DNA from: Hymenobacter cheonanensis
Lineage (GTDB): Bacteria > Bacteroidota > Bacteroidia > Cytophagales > Hymenobacteraceae
Direction of reading: 5' to 3'
DNA: 64,000 bases
NCBI RefSeq assembly: GCF_030581075.1
Contig: NZ_JAUQSW010000004.1
Coordinates: 62,001-126,000, forward strand
Position numbers and translations under genes: made by a program. Every line of letters starts with the position of its first letter. Positions within the stretch are counted from its first letter, which is position 1. Of the stretch, positions 1 to 7,982 are shown in pieces. The notes under the pieces were generated by a model. That model ran no database searches. It was not told the origin of the DNA and saw nothing but the letters and a program-made list of their open reading frames with translations.

Positions 1-101
1 CCTCGCCCCTCGAAGAAATCATCTTCTTCGACCATCCCAGCGGCCGCACCCGCGTGCAGTCGGCCATGCGCTGGAAAGCCGAGCACCTGGCCGACCACTA
101 G
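1..101 (+). CDS. C-terminal end of an unidentified protein (5' truncated by the window)
   Basis: An open frame enters from the left edge in frame 3 and stops at a TAG at 99-101. The readable tail is about 32 residues, containing EEIIFFDHPSGRTR and ending KAEHLADH. Codon use is GC-rich like the real genes further right, and a long inverted repeat follows the stop, as after several genes here. I do not recognise the family from this fragment and assign no function. Confidence 0.55.
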   Translation, partial: SPLEEIIFFDHPSGRTRVQSAMRWKAEHLADH

Positions 102-144
102 GCCCGCGTGTTGCGGGTTGCCCGCCTTGGCCGCCCGCACTCAG

Positions 145-222
145 CGCAAACGCAGGGCAGCAATCCCCCCAAAACGATACCCTGGCGAGTCGTTTTGAGG
201 CGGTTGCTGCCCTGCGTTTGCG
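145..222. repeat. Long intergenic inverted repeat, possible terminator
   Basis: The arms at 145-177 and 190-222 are 33 bases each with three mismatches and enclose a 12-base loop. The outer 19 bases (CGCAAACGCAGGGCAGCAA and its complement) pair perfectly. It lies between the left-edge gene and a convergent small gene, so it could terminate either transcript, but there is no clear T tract. The arm sequence differs from the GTCATGC family found elsewhere in the window. Confidence 0.8.
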
Positions 223-254
223 ATGATGGATTGCGGGCGGCGCCGGCTAGCTGC

Positions 255-509
255 CTAGCGCTTGGGCATGGTAGCGCGTGGCGGCCCCACCTTGATGACG
301 CCGCGCCGGGGGTGGGCCTTGGCGTAGCGGCGGTGGTAGCGCCAGCGCCCCAGAATGCCCATGCGGCGCCAGCGCTTGCGGGCGTCTCCCCGGTGCTTGT
401 AGGAGGCGTAGCGCGGGCGATGGCGGCCGGGGCGCGGGCGCGCTAGCCCGGGGCTGGCATCGGCCACGCTAAGCAGGACGCACAGTAAAAACAGGAAGAG
501 ACGAAGCAT
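255..509 (-). CDS. Small, very basic secreted or membrane-anchored protein
   Basis: The 84-residue product begins with a hydrophobic stretch (LRLFLFLLCVLLSVADAS) that looks like a signal peptide. The rest is dominated by Arg, Lys, His, Pro and Gly (for example RWRYHRRYAKAHPRR). I do not recognise a family. A 112-residue frame on the opposite strand overlaps it, but that one has no recognisable N-terminus, and the minus-strand frame with its signal peptide is the more credible gene. Function is unknown; the charge suggests binding to nucleic acid, polysaccharide or membrane, which is inference only. Confidence 0.5.
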   Translation of the reverse strand: MLRLFLFLLCVLLSVADASPGLARPRPGRHRPRYASYKHRGDARKRWRRMGILGRWRYHRRYAKAHPRRGVIKVGPPRATMPKR

Positions 510-797
510 AAGTGTGGTGAAAAATAGGGCGCATAGCTGCGGTAGCGTTGCTACAACGACTACTGCGGCGCTGGTAATACGCAGGATGTCCGGCCGATGG
601 CTAAAAGCCGAGAGCTATGCCTGCTGCCCGTGGCCAGAATAGCAGAATTTTGAGTAAGTGCTGCCGCCGCTCCGGTGGTAGGCTGCTTGCTTAATAAAGA
701 TTTCTCGGAGGCCGGCAGAGCATAAGCAACCTCCTGAGCGTTATGCGCTGCGTTATATCACCGTATCTTCACCCGGCTTTTTAGTAACTGGCTGGCT
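510..797. other. Intergenic stretch without a recognised gene
   Basis: About 290 bases between a divergent pair of genes. It presumably carries the promoters of the small basic protein (leftwards) and the beta-propeller protein (rightwards). I see no convincing open frame, RNA gene or strong hairpin. Confidence 0.4.
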
Positions 798-2612
798 ATG
801 GATATTTCTACACGTTTAACTGCTTTTCTGAAAGTTGGATTATTTCTACTGTTCGTAGCACGCCTGAGCCCCACGCTGGCGCAGAGCCGCTGGGCCCGGC
901 AGGCGGGCGCTGGCACCGGCGTAGAGCAGGTCGAAGACCTGGCCCTGGATGGTAGTGGCAACGCGTATGTCGTTGGCTATTTCGGGGGCGAGGCCCGCTT
1001 CGGCACCATTGCCCTGGGTAAGCCGGGGACGGCGATTACGGGCTTTATGGCCAAATACGATGCGCAGGGCAATGTGCTCTGGGCACAGGCCACGCCCGCC
1101 ACGTACCTCGCGGCTGCTACCGATGCCGCCGGCAATGTCTATGTACTGGGCCGCCTCACGGGGAGCGGCACCTTTGGCAGCAGCACGCTCACATCGCCCG
1201 GCAGCCAGGCCATGGTGCTTGTGAAGTACGACCCGCAGGGGCAGGTGCTGTGGGCCCGCCTCGGGGGCAGCCAGCTGGATGCTTATTCCCTGGCGGTCGA
1301 CGCGGCCGCCAACGTGTACGTAGGGGGCGTGTTGAGCGGCACGGCCAACCTGGGCGGCAGCACCAGCCCGATAGTGAGCGAAAGCGCCGGCAACCTGTTC
1401 ATAGCCAAGTACAACAGCCAGGGCGACCCGCAGTGGGCGCAGCGCAGCGGCGGCAAAAACGGCACGTGCAGCGTGAGTGCGCTAGGCCTCGATGCGGCCG
1501 GCAACCTCTACCTGGGTGGGGGCTACAGCGGCACGATAGTGCTGGGCAGCACTACGCTGGCTAGCCCCGTCAACGCCGGCAACCTGTTTATCGCCCGGTG
1601 CAGCAACACGGGCACCTTTGCGTGGGCCCGGAGCGAAGGCGGGTCTTCGTCGGTGGCCGACATTGCCGTCGATGCGCAGGGCAACAGCCTCATTACCGGC
1701 ATGCTGCAAGGTAGCACGGCCACGTTCGGGGCATCCGTATTTCAGGTGGGCGCGGCCGATGGCTACCTGGTAAAGCACGATGCCGATGGCAATATATTGT
1801 GGGCTAGCCAGATAGGCGGCAACAACACTGATTACGGCACCAGCGTGGCCTTCGACCCGGCCGGCAATGCCTACGTGGCGGGCGTATTCAGCTCGGCGCC
1901 CACTACCTGGAGCCCCAGCACCCAGCTACAACCCACGAGCGGCCACAAAAACGTATTTGCCGTCAAGTACGACGCCAGGGGCAAGGTGCTGGCCGCCCAG
2001 CGCGAGGGCACCTGCGGCAGCGCTTACTACCCCAGCCTGGAAGTAACGCCTGGCCAGGATATCTACCTGGCCGGCACCTTTGCCGAAACGGCGAGTTTCG
2101 TTTCTACCCTTTTTTCAAGTAATAACGGGCAGATTTTTGTCGCCCGCCTCGGCGATTTGTCTACGCCTTCCACCCCGGATAGCTTTTCCTGCACGGCGCC
2201 GCCAACACCTACGCCCACGCCCACACCGACGCCAATACCAACTCCCACACCGACGCCAACCCCGACACCCACGCCCACACCAACTCCTACACCCACGCCC
2301 GCCCCGACTCCTACACCCACGCCGACGCCGACCCCCACGCCTGCCCCGGCGCCCGCGCCAGTCGAGCTATCGGTGCCTAACATCATTACCCCTAATGGCG
2401 ATGGGCACAATGACCGGCTTAAAATAGCAGGCCTCGCCAACAAGGAATGGGCCATCATCATCTACAATCGCTGGGGGCGGGAGGTCTATCAGTCGTTGGC
2501 CTACGAGCAGGACTGGACTGCGGCGGGCCTGCCGGCCGGCACCTACTACTACCGGCTATGGCAGCCCACGAGCGCGCGGGCCTACACGGGTTGGCTTGAG
2601 GTAGTGCGCTAG
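798..2612 (+). CDS. Secreted beta-propeller-repeat protein with Pro-Thr linker and CHU_C type IX sorting domain
   Basis: This 604-residue protein starts with a signal peptide (residues 1-29, cleavage after LAQ). Residues about 30-460 hold repeated units such as DGSGNAYVVGYFGG, DAAGNVYVLGRLTG and DAAANVYVGGVLSG. These match the SBBP-type beta-propeller pattern, each unit followed by a segment like KYDAQGNVLWA. Residues about 470-520 form an almost pure Pro-Thr linker. Residues about 521-604 (VPNIITPNGDGHNDRLKI, YNRWGREVYQS) match the gliding-motility-associated CHU_C domain, known as a type IX secretion signal. The protein is therefore expected at the cell surface or released; its ligand is unknown. 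It converges with the MFS gene downstream, only 6 bases between the stops. Confidence 0.85.
   Translation: MDISTRLTAFLKVGLFLLFVARLSPTLAQSRWARQAGAGTGVEQVEDLALDGSGNAYVVGYFGGEARFGTIALGKPGTAITGFMAKYDAQGNVLWAQATPATYLAAATDAAGNVYVLGRLTGSGTFGSSTLTSPGSQAMVLVKYDPQGQVLWARLGGSQLDAYSLAVDAAANVYVGGVLSGTANLGGSTSPIVSESAGNLFIAKYNSQGDPQWAQRSGGKNGTCSVSALGLDAAGNLYLGGGYSGTIVLGSTTLASPVNAGNLFIARCSNTGTFAWARSEGGSSSVADIAVDAQGNSLITGMLQGSTATFGASVFQVGAADGYLVKHDADGNILWASQIGGNNTDYGTSVAFDPAGNAYVAGVFSSAPTTWSPSTQLQPTSGHKNVFAVKYDARGKVLAAQREGTCGSAYYPSLEVTPGQDIYLAGTFAETASFVSTLFSSNNGQIFVARLGDLSTPSTPDSFSCTAPPTPTPTPTPTPIPTPTPTPTPTPTPTPTPTPTPAPTPTPTPTPTPTPAPAPAPVELSVPNIITPNGDGHNDRLKIAGLANKEWAIIIYNRWGREVYQSLAYEQDWTAAGLPAGTYYYRLWQPTSARAYTGWLEVVR
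2205..2359 (+). repeat. In-frame low-complexity repeat coding for a Pro-Thr linker
   Basis: The DNA is a degenerate six-base repeat (ACNCCN units) coding for about 50 residues of alternating Pro and Thr, turning to Ala-Pro at its end. It joins the propeller to the sorting domain. Such tracts are prone to unit gain or loss; six-base steps would keep the frame and change only linker length. Confidence 0.85.
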
Positions 2613-2618
2613 CCCCCG

Positions 2619-4286
2619 CTACTGCGCGCTGCCGGCCACAGCCAGCGGCGGGGCAGCCACCTCCACATTGGCCGTGCGCGGGAAGGCCAGGAAGTGCGTC
2701 ACATGCGGTGGCGCGTCGCCCTGGTGAAAGCGGCGCACCTCGGCCTCCACCTGCTGGTCGTCGCGGGTGAAGCGGTGGTGCTGGCGCTCGTGCTCAGCCC
2801 AGGTGGCCACGTAAAAAAACTCGGTGATGCGCGCCGGCTGGGCCACATCGGTAAACACGCCGGCGCGCAGCGCCCCGTCGCGCAGGCGCAGGCGCGTGAG
2901 CTGCTGCGCCGCCAGCCGGAAGGCCGCGTGGTCGGCGGGGGCCACGTCGTAGTCTATCATCACCACCACGGGGCCATCGTCGGGGTCGATTTCTTCCTCC
3001 AGGGCGGGCAGCTGGTCGCTCCAGGGCTCGGCGGGGCTGAAGTCGAGGCCCTCGGGCTGGTGCATGGGGAAGGGCAGGGCGAGCGCCAGGCTGGCCAGCA
3101 TCCAGCCCGCCGCTATCAGCAGCGCCAGCGGGAGGTTGGCGCGGTCGGCCAGCTCGCCCCACACAATGCTGCCCAGGCTCATACCGGCCTGAAACACCAG
3201 CATGTACATGCTCACCACCCGCGCCTGCACCCATTTGGGCACGTGCAGCTGCACGCTCGTGTTAAAGCTCGTCATGGTGATGAGCCAGGCCGTGCCCGAC
3301 ACAAACATGATGGGAAACAGCCAGTACTCGCCCGGCACCAGGGCCAGCGCCAGGTTGGTGCCCACAAACACCAGCGAGCCCAGCAGCACCCGGCGGTTGA
3401 GGTTGAGCCGGTGGCCGATGCGGCCAATCAGAAACGCCCCCGACACCGCACCGGCCCCCAGCCACGATAGCATGACGGCGTAGGAGCCCGATTGCAGGTG
3501 CAGCCGCCGCGCCACCACCACGCTCAGCAGTGCCCACATGGCGCTGGCCCCAAACGCAAAGGCAAAGCACCGCACCAGCACCGCCACAATGGCCGGCGAG
3601 TACTGCACGTAGCGCACGCCGGCCCGCAGCGCCCCCGAAAAGTTTTCGGCCGGGCCGTTGTCGGCGCTCGCCGCGCGCTTCCAGTTATACACCACCAGCC
3701 AGGTGCCGATGAAGGATAACCCATTGAGCACAAACACCCAGCCCGGCCGGTAGTAGGCAATGATGAGCCCGCCCAGCGCCGGCCCGATGGCCCGGGCAAT
3801 GTTGTTGCTCACCCCATTGAGCGTGATGGCAAACGGCAGTACCGGCCGGGGCACCAGCTCGGTCGTCACCGTTTGCCAGATGGGACTATTCAGGGCCGAG
3901 CCCATGCCTAGCAAAAACGTGAAGCCCAGCACGTCGATGGCCCGAATGGCGCCCGACAGCGCAAAGGCCCCCAGCCCCAGCGCCACCACCGCCATAAAGC
4001 CCTGCGTAAACAGCAGCAGCCGGCGCCGGTCAATAAGGTCGCCGATGGCCCCGGCGGGCATACTCAGCAAGAAGGCCGGCAGGCTGGTGGCCGTTTGCAT
4101 CAGGGCTACAAGCAGGGCCGAGGTGGTGAGGGTAGTCACGAGCCACACGCCGGCCACGTTTTGCATCCAGGTGCCCACGTTGCTCACGAGCGAGGCAATC
4201 CAGATGGCCCGAAACAGGCTGTAGGTAAACGGCGTGCGCAGGCCGGGCCGGGGCTCGGCCGCTGGCAAGGAGGGCGTCGGGGTCAT
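2619..4286 (-). CDS. MFS exporter with C-terminal ABM-like domain (EntS/MFS_3 type)
   Basis: The 555-residue product has an N-terminal MFS core (residues about 20-430) with many hydrophobic helices. The start (FTYSLFRAIWIASLVSNVGTWMQ) and the internal motif GDLIDRRRLLL are typical of the MFS_3 family that includes enterobactin exporter EntS. From about residue 443 a soluble domain follows (VVVMIDYDVAPADHAAFRLA ... ITEFFYVATWAEHERQHHRF), resembling the antibiotic biosynthesis monooxygenase fold seen at the end of many members of this family. The substrate cannot be told; small-molecule efflux is likely. It converges with the beta-propeller gene, and nothing links it functionally to its neighbours. 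Confidence 0.85.
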   Translation of the reverse strand: MTPTPSLPAAEPRPGLRTPFTYSLFRAIWIASLVSNVGTWMQNVAGVWLVTTLTTSALLVALMQTATSLPAFLLSMPAGAIGDLIDRRRLLLFTQGFMAVVALGLGAFALSGAIRAIDVLGFTFLLGMGSALNSPIWQTVTTELVPRPVLPFAITLNGVSNNIARAIGPALGGLIIAYYRPGWVFVLNGLSFIGTWLVVYNWKRAASADNGPAENFSGALRAGVRYVQYSPAIVAVLVRCFAFAFGASAMWALLSVVVARRLHLQSGSYAVMLSWLGAGAVSGAFLIGRIGHRLNLNRRVLLGSLVFVGTNLALALVPGEYWLFPIMFVSGTAWLITMTSFNTSVQLHVPKWVQARVVSMYMLVFQAGMSLGSIVWGELADRANLPLALLIAAGWMLASLALALPFPMHQPEGLDFSPAEPWSDQLPALEEEIDPDDGPVVVMIDYDVAPADHAAFRLAAQQLTRLRLRDGALRAGVFTDVAQPARITEFFYVATWAEHERQHHRFTRDDQQVEAEVRRFHQGDAPPHVTHFLAFPRTANVEVAAPPLAVAGSAQ

Positions 4287-4344
4287 GGAGGGAAAATAAG
4301 CCTGCTACCCCTACGCTTTTTGGCCGGGCTAGGGTTGAGGCAGC

Positions 4345-4387
4345 GCGGGTAGGTTATTTTTCACTGACAAAAAAATAACCTACCCGC
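4345..4387 (-). terminator. Perfect 17-bp hairpin after the type IX secreted protein gene
   Basis: The arms GCGGGTAGGTTATTTTT and its exact complement enclose a 9-base loop. It lies just past the stop at 4402 of the minus-strand gene and before the upstream region of the MFS gene. The stem ends in an A/T run at the loop side rather than a classical U tail, so it may end transcription or protect the 3' end. Confidence 0.7.
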
Positions 4388-4401
4388 ACCAGGATGCTGG
4401 G

Positions 4402-5352
4402 CTACTTCACCACCAGCTGGCGCGTGAGCACGCCCTGCGGCGAGTCGAGGCGCAGCACGTAGAGGCCGGTTTGCAGGTTGCTCAGGTCAAGGTCGCGGGT
4501 GGGGCTAGCCGGGGTCAGTGCGGGCTGGCAAGCCACTACGCGCCCGGTAAGGTCGAGCACGGTATAGGGCGCCGAAGCCAGCGCGGGCTGGCCGGGCGCA
4601 CTCAGCCGGAAGCGCCCCGCCGGGCTGGGATTGGGGCTCACGGCCAGCTGGGCCTGGGTGCCGGCATCGGCCCGCGTGGCCAGCATGGGGGCCCCTAGCA
4701 GCGAAACGTCGTCGATGAGCAGCACTGAGCCGGCGGCAATCGTAGCCGCCGTGCCCGAGCTAAACTGCATCCGCACCGAGTCGGGCGTGGCGGTGGAAGT
4801 GTACGGAATGGTAACCAGCACCTGCTGATAGCCCCCTGTGGTGGGCGGCAGCGACAGCGTGCCGCCACCCAAAATAAGCGGCAGCCCGCCCGCCGGGTCT
4901 TTCTTGGTCAGCAAAAGCGTGGCCTCCGCCGCATCCGAAGCCGGGCCGGTCAGCTTGTAATAAAACTGCCACTGCGTGGGCCGCGCCGCATACGGAATAC
5001 CGCCAATAGGATAGCCACCATACGAAGCCTGGCCGCCCAGCTTCTGGCCCAGCACCAGCAAGCCCTCGAGCACGGTAGCCGTGGTGCCGCTGCCAAAGGC
5101 AATGTTGCTGAGCTGCGCGGCATAGGTGCCGCCGTGGGCATCGGTCGATTTGGTAACGGTGCCGGTGTTGAAGGTGTAGCCTGGGTAGTCGGCGGCCAGC
5201 ACATCGTCCTGCGTCAGCCAATTAGCCGGAGCCTCGGCGGTGCTGCGCGTGGCCCAGGTTTCGAAGGTGCCATTCGGAATGGCCTGCGCGGCGGCCTGGT
5301 GGCTAGCCAGCCCCAGCAGCAAAAAGCCGGCAGCGTACACAATCTTTTTCAT
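4402..5352 (-). CDS. Secreted protein with PCMD-like domain and type IX (Por) sorting tail
   Basis: The product has 316 residues. Residues 1-23 are a signal peptide ending in AAAQA. The body begins IPNGTFETWATRSTAEAP and resembles Bacteroidota domains thought to bind carbohydrate (PCMD-like), with a predicted beta-sandwich. The C-terminal 80 residues (VSPNPSPAGRF ... TGLYVLRLDSPQGV ... QLVVK) are a canonical Por secretion tail, so the protein should be exported through the Sec and type IX pathways and attached to or released from the surface. No catalytic motif was found; binding of extracellular glycans is inference. Confidence 0.8.
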   Translation of the reverse strand: MKKIVYAAGFLLLGLASHQAAAQAIPNGTFETWATRSTAEAPANWLTQDDVLAADYPGYTFNTGTVTKSTDAHGGTYAAQLSNIAFGSGTTATVLEGLLVLGQKLGGQASYGGYPIGGIPYAARPTQWQFYYKLTGPASDAAEATLLLTKKDPAGGLPLILGGGTLSLPPTTGGYQQVLVTIPYTSTATPDSVRMQFSSGTAATIAAGSVLLIDDVSLLGAPMLATRADAGTQAQLAVSPNPSPAGRFRLSAPGQPALASAPYTVLDLTGRVVACQPALTPASPTRDLDLSNLQTGLYVLRLDSPQGVLTRQLVVK

Positions 5353-5461
5353 AAGCTAGACAGTGGAAAAGGAAACGCGCCGGCCCACCCGGGCCGGACA
5401 CTTACAAGATAGCACCGGCGCCCGCCAATAATGTTTAACTCCTTGAGCAGCTTCATGCTGC

Positions 5462-6577
5462 CTACACCCACTGGCGCAAGTATTGATACACCTCGGCGTG
5501 GTAGAGCAGGCCGCCGTGGTGCTGCTGCCCAAACCTGGCGGTGCGCACCGAAGTGCCGGGCGGCAGCTCCGTTTCATCGCTGAAGAGCTGGCCCCGGCCG
5601 CTGGCCGCGCCCACCAGGCCATCGCCAAAATAGTCGCGCAGGGCCTGGGGGCGGCTGGCGCGCAGCCAGTCGCCCACCAGCACGTGGTAGCGCACGCCGG
5701 GCAGCAGCGGCACCACGGTGCGCGGCCGGGGCAGGGCCGGGTCGTCGGGCTGCTGCCAGTCCTCATCCACCAGCAAGGCCTGGCCCAGGTCCTTGATGCC
5801 GTTGGAGCGCCGGGCGATGGCATTGCTCAGAAAGCGCGTGGGAAACAAGTTGATGCGCCGCAGCAGGCGCTCAACCAGCAGGCCATTCTGCTCCAGATAC
5901 GAGCCCTCGTGGGGCACCCCTAGCAGAAATACCGCGCGCAGGTGGGCCAGCCAGGGCGCCTGTGGGGCTGGCAGCGAGGAAGTAGAAGACAAATTCTTTT
6001 TGGCAGGCCTCTTTTCGCCTTTCATCGCTGCGCTTTCACCGGCGGTAAGCGCGGCGTAGTAGCCCGCCGAGCGAATGAGCAGCCCGCCCATGCTGTGGCC
6101 CACCAGCACCAGCTCGCCGATGGCCGCCGGGTGGGCCTCTACCAGCGCGGTGAGCAGCTGGCTGAGGGCGCGGCCATTCTCAGAAATGTGCAGGCCCGAG
6201 TTGTAGCGCACGTACAGGCAGCGGCAGCCGGCCTCGGCGGCCAGGCGCGGGCCGTAGCGCGGGGGCCCGGCGGGGTCGTCCTGAAAGCCGGTTTGCCAGA
6301 TAAGCTCGTCGCCCATGAGCCCGTGCAGAAAGACGACGGTTTTCTGCTGCTGCTCGCTCAGGCGCAGCTCGGCCACCGGCACATCCTGGCCGCCGCGCCG
6401 AAAGCTCAGGGCAATGGTGCGCGGGTCGTGGCGCACGGCCAGCTGGTCGCCGAGCACGCCGTTGAGCACCGGCTGAAAAAAATGCTGGTGGGCCCGCCCC
6501 GCCTGGTACAGCAGGGTGGCCCCGCGCACGGGCAGCAGCGCCGTGCGGGCCAGGGTAGAAAGCGTGCGACGCAGCAT
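5462..6577 (-). CDS. Alpha/beta-hydrolase (lipase/esterase-like)
   Basis: The start at 6577 (MLRRTLSTLARTALL) gives 371 residues; a longer frame to 6682 would add 35 residues of poor N-terminal character. The sequence shows an oxyanion motif VVFLHGLMGDELIW near residue 80 and a nucleophile elbow LVGHSMGGLLIRSAGYY near residue 159, the usual arrangement of serine hydrolases. The region around VPHEGSYLEQNG resembles PGAP1/lecithin-acyltransferase-like lipases. It may act on a lipid or ester substrate; the substrate is not shown by sequence. It is divergent from the lipoprotein gene at 6758. Confidence 0.8.
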   Translation of the reverse strand: MLRRTLSTLARTALLPVRGATLLYQAGRAHQHFFQPVLNGVLGDQLAVRHDPRTIALSFRRGGQDVPVAELRLSEQQQKTVVFLHGLMGDELIWQTGFQDDPAGPPRYGPRLAAEAGCRCLYVRYNSGLHISENGRALSQLLTALVEAHPAAIGELVLVGHSMGGLLIRSAGYYAALTAGESAAMKGEKRPAKKNLSSTSSLPAPQAPWLAHLRAVFLLGVPHEGSYLEQNGLLVERLLRRINLFPTRFLSNAIARRSNGIKDLGQALLVDEDWQQPDDPALPRPRTVVPLLPGVRYHVLVGDWLRASRPQALRDYFGDGLVGAASGRGQLFSDETELPPGTSVRTARFGQQHHGGLLYHAEVYQYLRQWV

Positions 6578-6757
6578 GGGGCTAGGGCAAGTAAGAAGCA
6601 GCAGGGAGCAAACAGCAGCGCGCACCCGGCTCGTGCGCCCGGCTCGTCCCGGTGGGCCTAGTGCTCCAACGTGGGCAACCAAAATCTGGTTGGTACGTCC
6701 AAAGAGTATTGGCGGCCGGGCCGCATCTTTGTACTAGTAAACTCCCCCGCTTTCCGC

Positions 6758-7159
6758 ATGAACTTCTCTTTCCGCCCCGCCCTGGCCCTGTTGCTGCTGG
6801 GCAGCTCCGCTACCTTGCTCACCGCCTGCGACTATACTTCGCTCAGCCCCGGCGACAACCCGCAGTCCCGCGAGGGCTTCAGCAACCCGCCCGGCTACAC
6901 CAATGCCGATGTAAACCGCGACAGCATCAACTACAAGCAGACCGTGACCAAGCCCATTGGCAAGGGCTCGGCCACCGACATTAAGAACGGCAGCGCGCAG
7001 AATAAGCTCGACTCGGCGCCGGGCGGCAACAGCGCCACCTCGCCCCAGAGCGCCAGCGGCAAGATGGCCCCCACCGACCAGGCGCAGCCCAAAGCCACCG
7101 GCAGCACCAACGGCAGCGGCAACAGCAACGACGCCAGCGCCAAAAAAGGCAGCATGTAG
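6758..7159 (+). CDS. Small lipoprotein of unknown function
   Basis: The start at 6758 gives 133 residues. The first 24 residues form a lipoprotein signal with lipobox LTAC (Cys24); an upstream in-frame start would put 29 non-signal residues before it. The mature part is hydrophilic and low in complexity, rich in Ser, Asn, Gly, Ala and Lys, probably disordered. A box CATCTTTG at 6724-6731 resembles the Bacteroidota -7 element (7 of 8 positions) and fits a start about 20 bases downstream. No family is recognised. The gene ends at a strong bidirectional terminator shared with the flavin reductase gene. Confidence 0.75.
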   Translation: MNFSFRPALALLLLGSSATLLTACDYTSLSPGDNPQSREGFSNPPGYTNADVNRDSINYKQTVTKPIGKGSATDIKNGSAQNKLDSAPGGNSATSPQSASGKMAPTDQAQPKATGSTNGSGNSNDASAKKGSM

Positions 7160-7195
7160 GCCCGGCCGGCTAGCCACAGGCACTTATAAAAAGTA

Positions 7196-7233
7196 AAAAA
7201 GGCCCGCTGCAAGCACTTGCAGCGGGCCTTTTT
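7196..7233. terminator. Bidirectional intrinsic terminator
   Basis: The stem AAAAAGGCCCGCTGCA pairs with TGCAGCGGGCCTTTTT across a 6-base loop, with a T run on either strand. It separates the lipoprotein gene (plus) from the flavin reductase gene (minus), serving both. Confidence 0.93.
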
Positions 7234-7251
7234 GGCGTAGTGCGGGCTAGC

Positions 7252-7881
7252 CTACAGCGGCTGCGGAAACTGCCCCGGCCGGGCGTAGCCAAAGCGCACC
7301 GGCGGCCGCACTTCGTGGTAGCCATCGAGGCCCGAAATGGCCGCTTCGGCCAGGGCTACCAGGTCGAGGGTGCCGTCGGGGCGCAGGGCCTCTTCGCGCA
7401 GGTACACGTGCTCGACGGTGCCCACCAGCAGCACGGTGCCGTTGAAAATGGGGTGCTCTTCGCGCAGGCGCAGCCCGATGCTGAGCGGGCTCTCGGCCAC
7501 GTAGGGCGCCGGGAAGCCATCGCGAAAATCGGCCGTGAAGCCGCAGGCTTCGAACTCCGACACGTCCTCAAAATTGGCCGAGGTATAGTGGGCCTGCGCC
7601 ACCAGGCCCAGGGGCACGTGGTTGAGGGTGTAGGCGCCGCCGTTGTCCTTGATGTTCTGATAGGTATGGCGCGGCACGGTGGTGGGGCGCGTTACCATGC
7701 CCAGCACGGCCGGGTCGGAGCCCAGGTGCAGCACCGAGCTGAAAATAGCGAGGTTGGTGCGCCCATCGGGCGCAGCCGTGCCCACCAGGTTGGCTGGCTT
7801 GAAGCCCGGCAGGCCATTCACAAAATTGAGGCGGTATACTTTTTCAAAAGCCGTAATATCGGCGGCAGTAATGTGGCGCAT
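7252..7881 (-). CDS. Flavin reductase-like protein (FMN-binding split barrel)
   Basis: The 209-residue product fits the flavin reductase-like/FMN-binding split-barrel family in length and pattern. The segments NLVGTAAPDGRTNLAIFSSV, VTRPTTVPRHTYQNIKDNG and YTLNHVPLGLVAQAHYTSA follow the family's usual order: nucleotide-facing strand, SxxP-like turn, and NxxP region. Such proteins bind FMN and reduce flavin with NAD(P)H or act in flavin-dependent oxidations. The partner is unknown. The creatininase-like gene lies about 100 bases upstream on the same strand, but a palindrome between them argues against a tight operon. Confidence 0.8.
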   Translation of the reverse strand: MRHITAADITAFEKVYRLNFVNGLPGFKPANLVGTAAPDGRTNLAIFSSVLHLGSDPAVLGMVTRPTTVPRHTYQNIKDNGGAYTLNHVPLGLVAQAHYTSANFEDVSEFEACGFTADFRDGFPAPYVAESPLSIGLRLREEHPIFNGTVLLVGTVEHVYLREEALRPDGTLDLVALAEAAISGLDGYHEVRPPVRFGYARPGQFPQPL

Positions 7882-7955
7882 GGAATAAAACAGGGGAGAT
7901 AGGGGCTAGTGATAGCTGCCAGGGTACTTTTTGAACGTGCTCTGGCGCTAAGGCG

Positions 7956-7975
7956 GTGCCGGCCCGGGCCGGCAC
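7956..7975. repeat. Perfect 20-bp GC palindrome
   Basis: GTGCCGGCCCGGGCCGGCAC is a perfect palindrome, with a few more paired bases outside it. It sits just past the stop of the creatininase-like gene and could form a hairpin in its transcript. There is no T tract, so a terminator role is unproven. Confidence 0.7.
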
Positions 7976-7982
7976 TACCGGC

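Noticed and set aside
108-446. 112-residue plus-strand frame over the left inverted repeat
   Set aside because: It runs through the hairpin, has no family features and overlaps a better minus-strand candidate.
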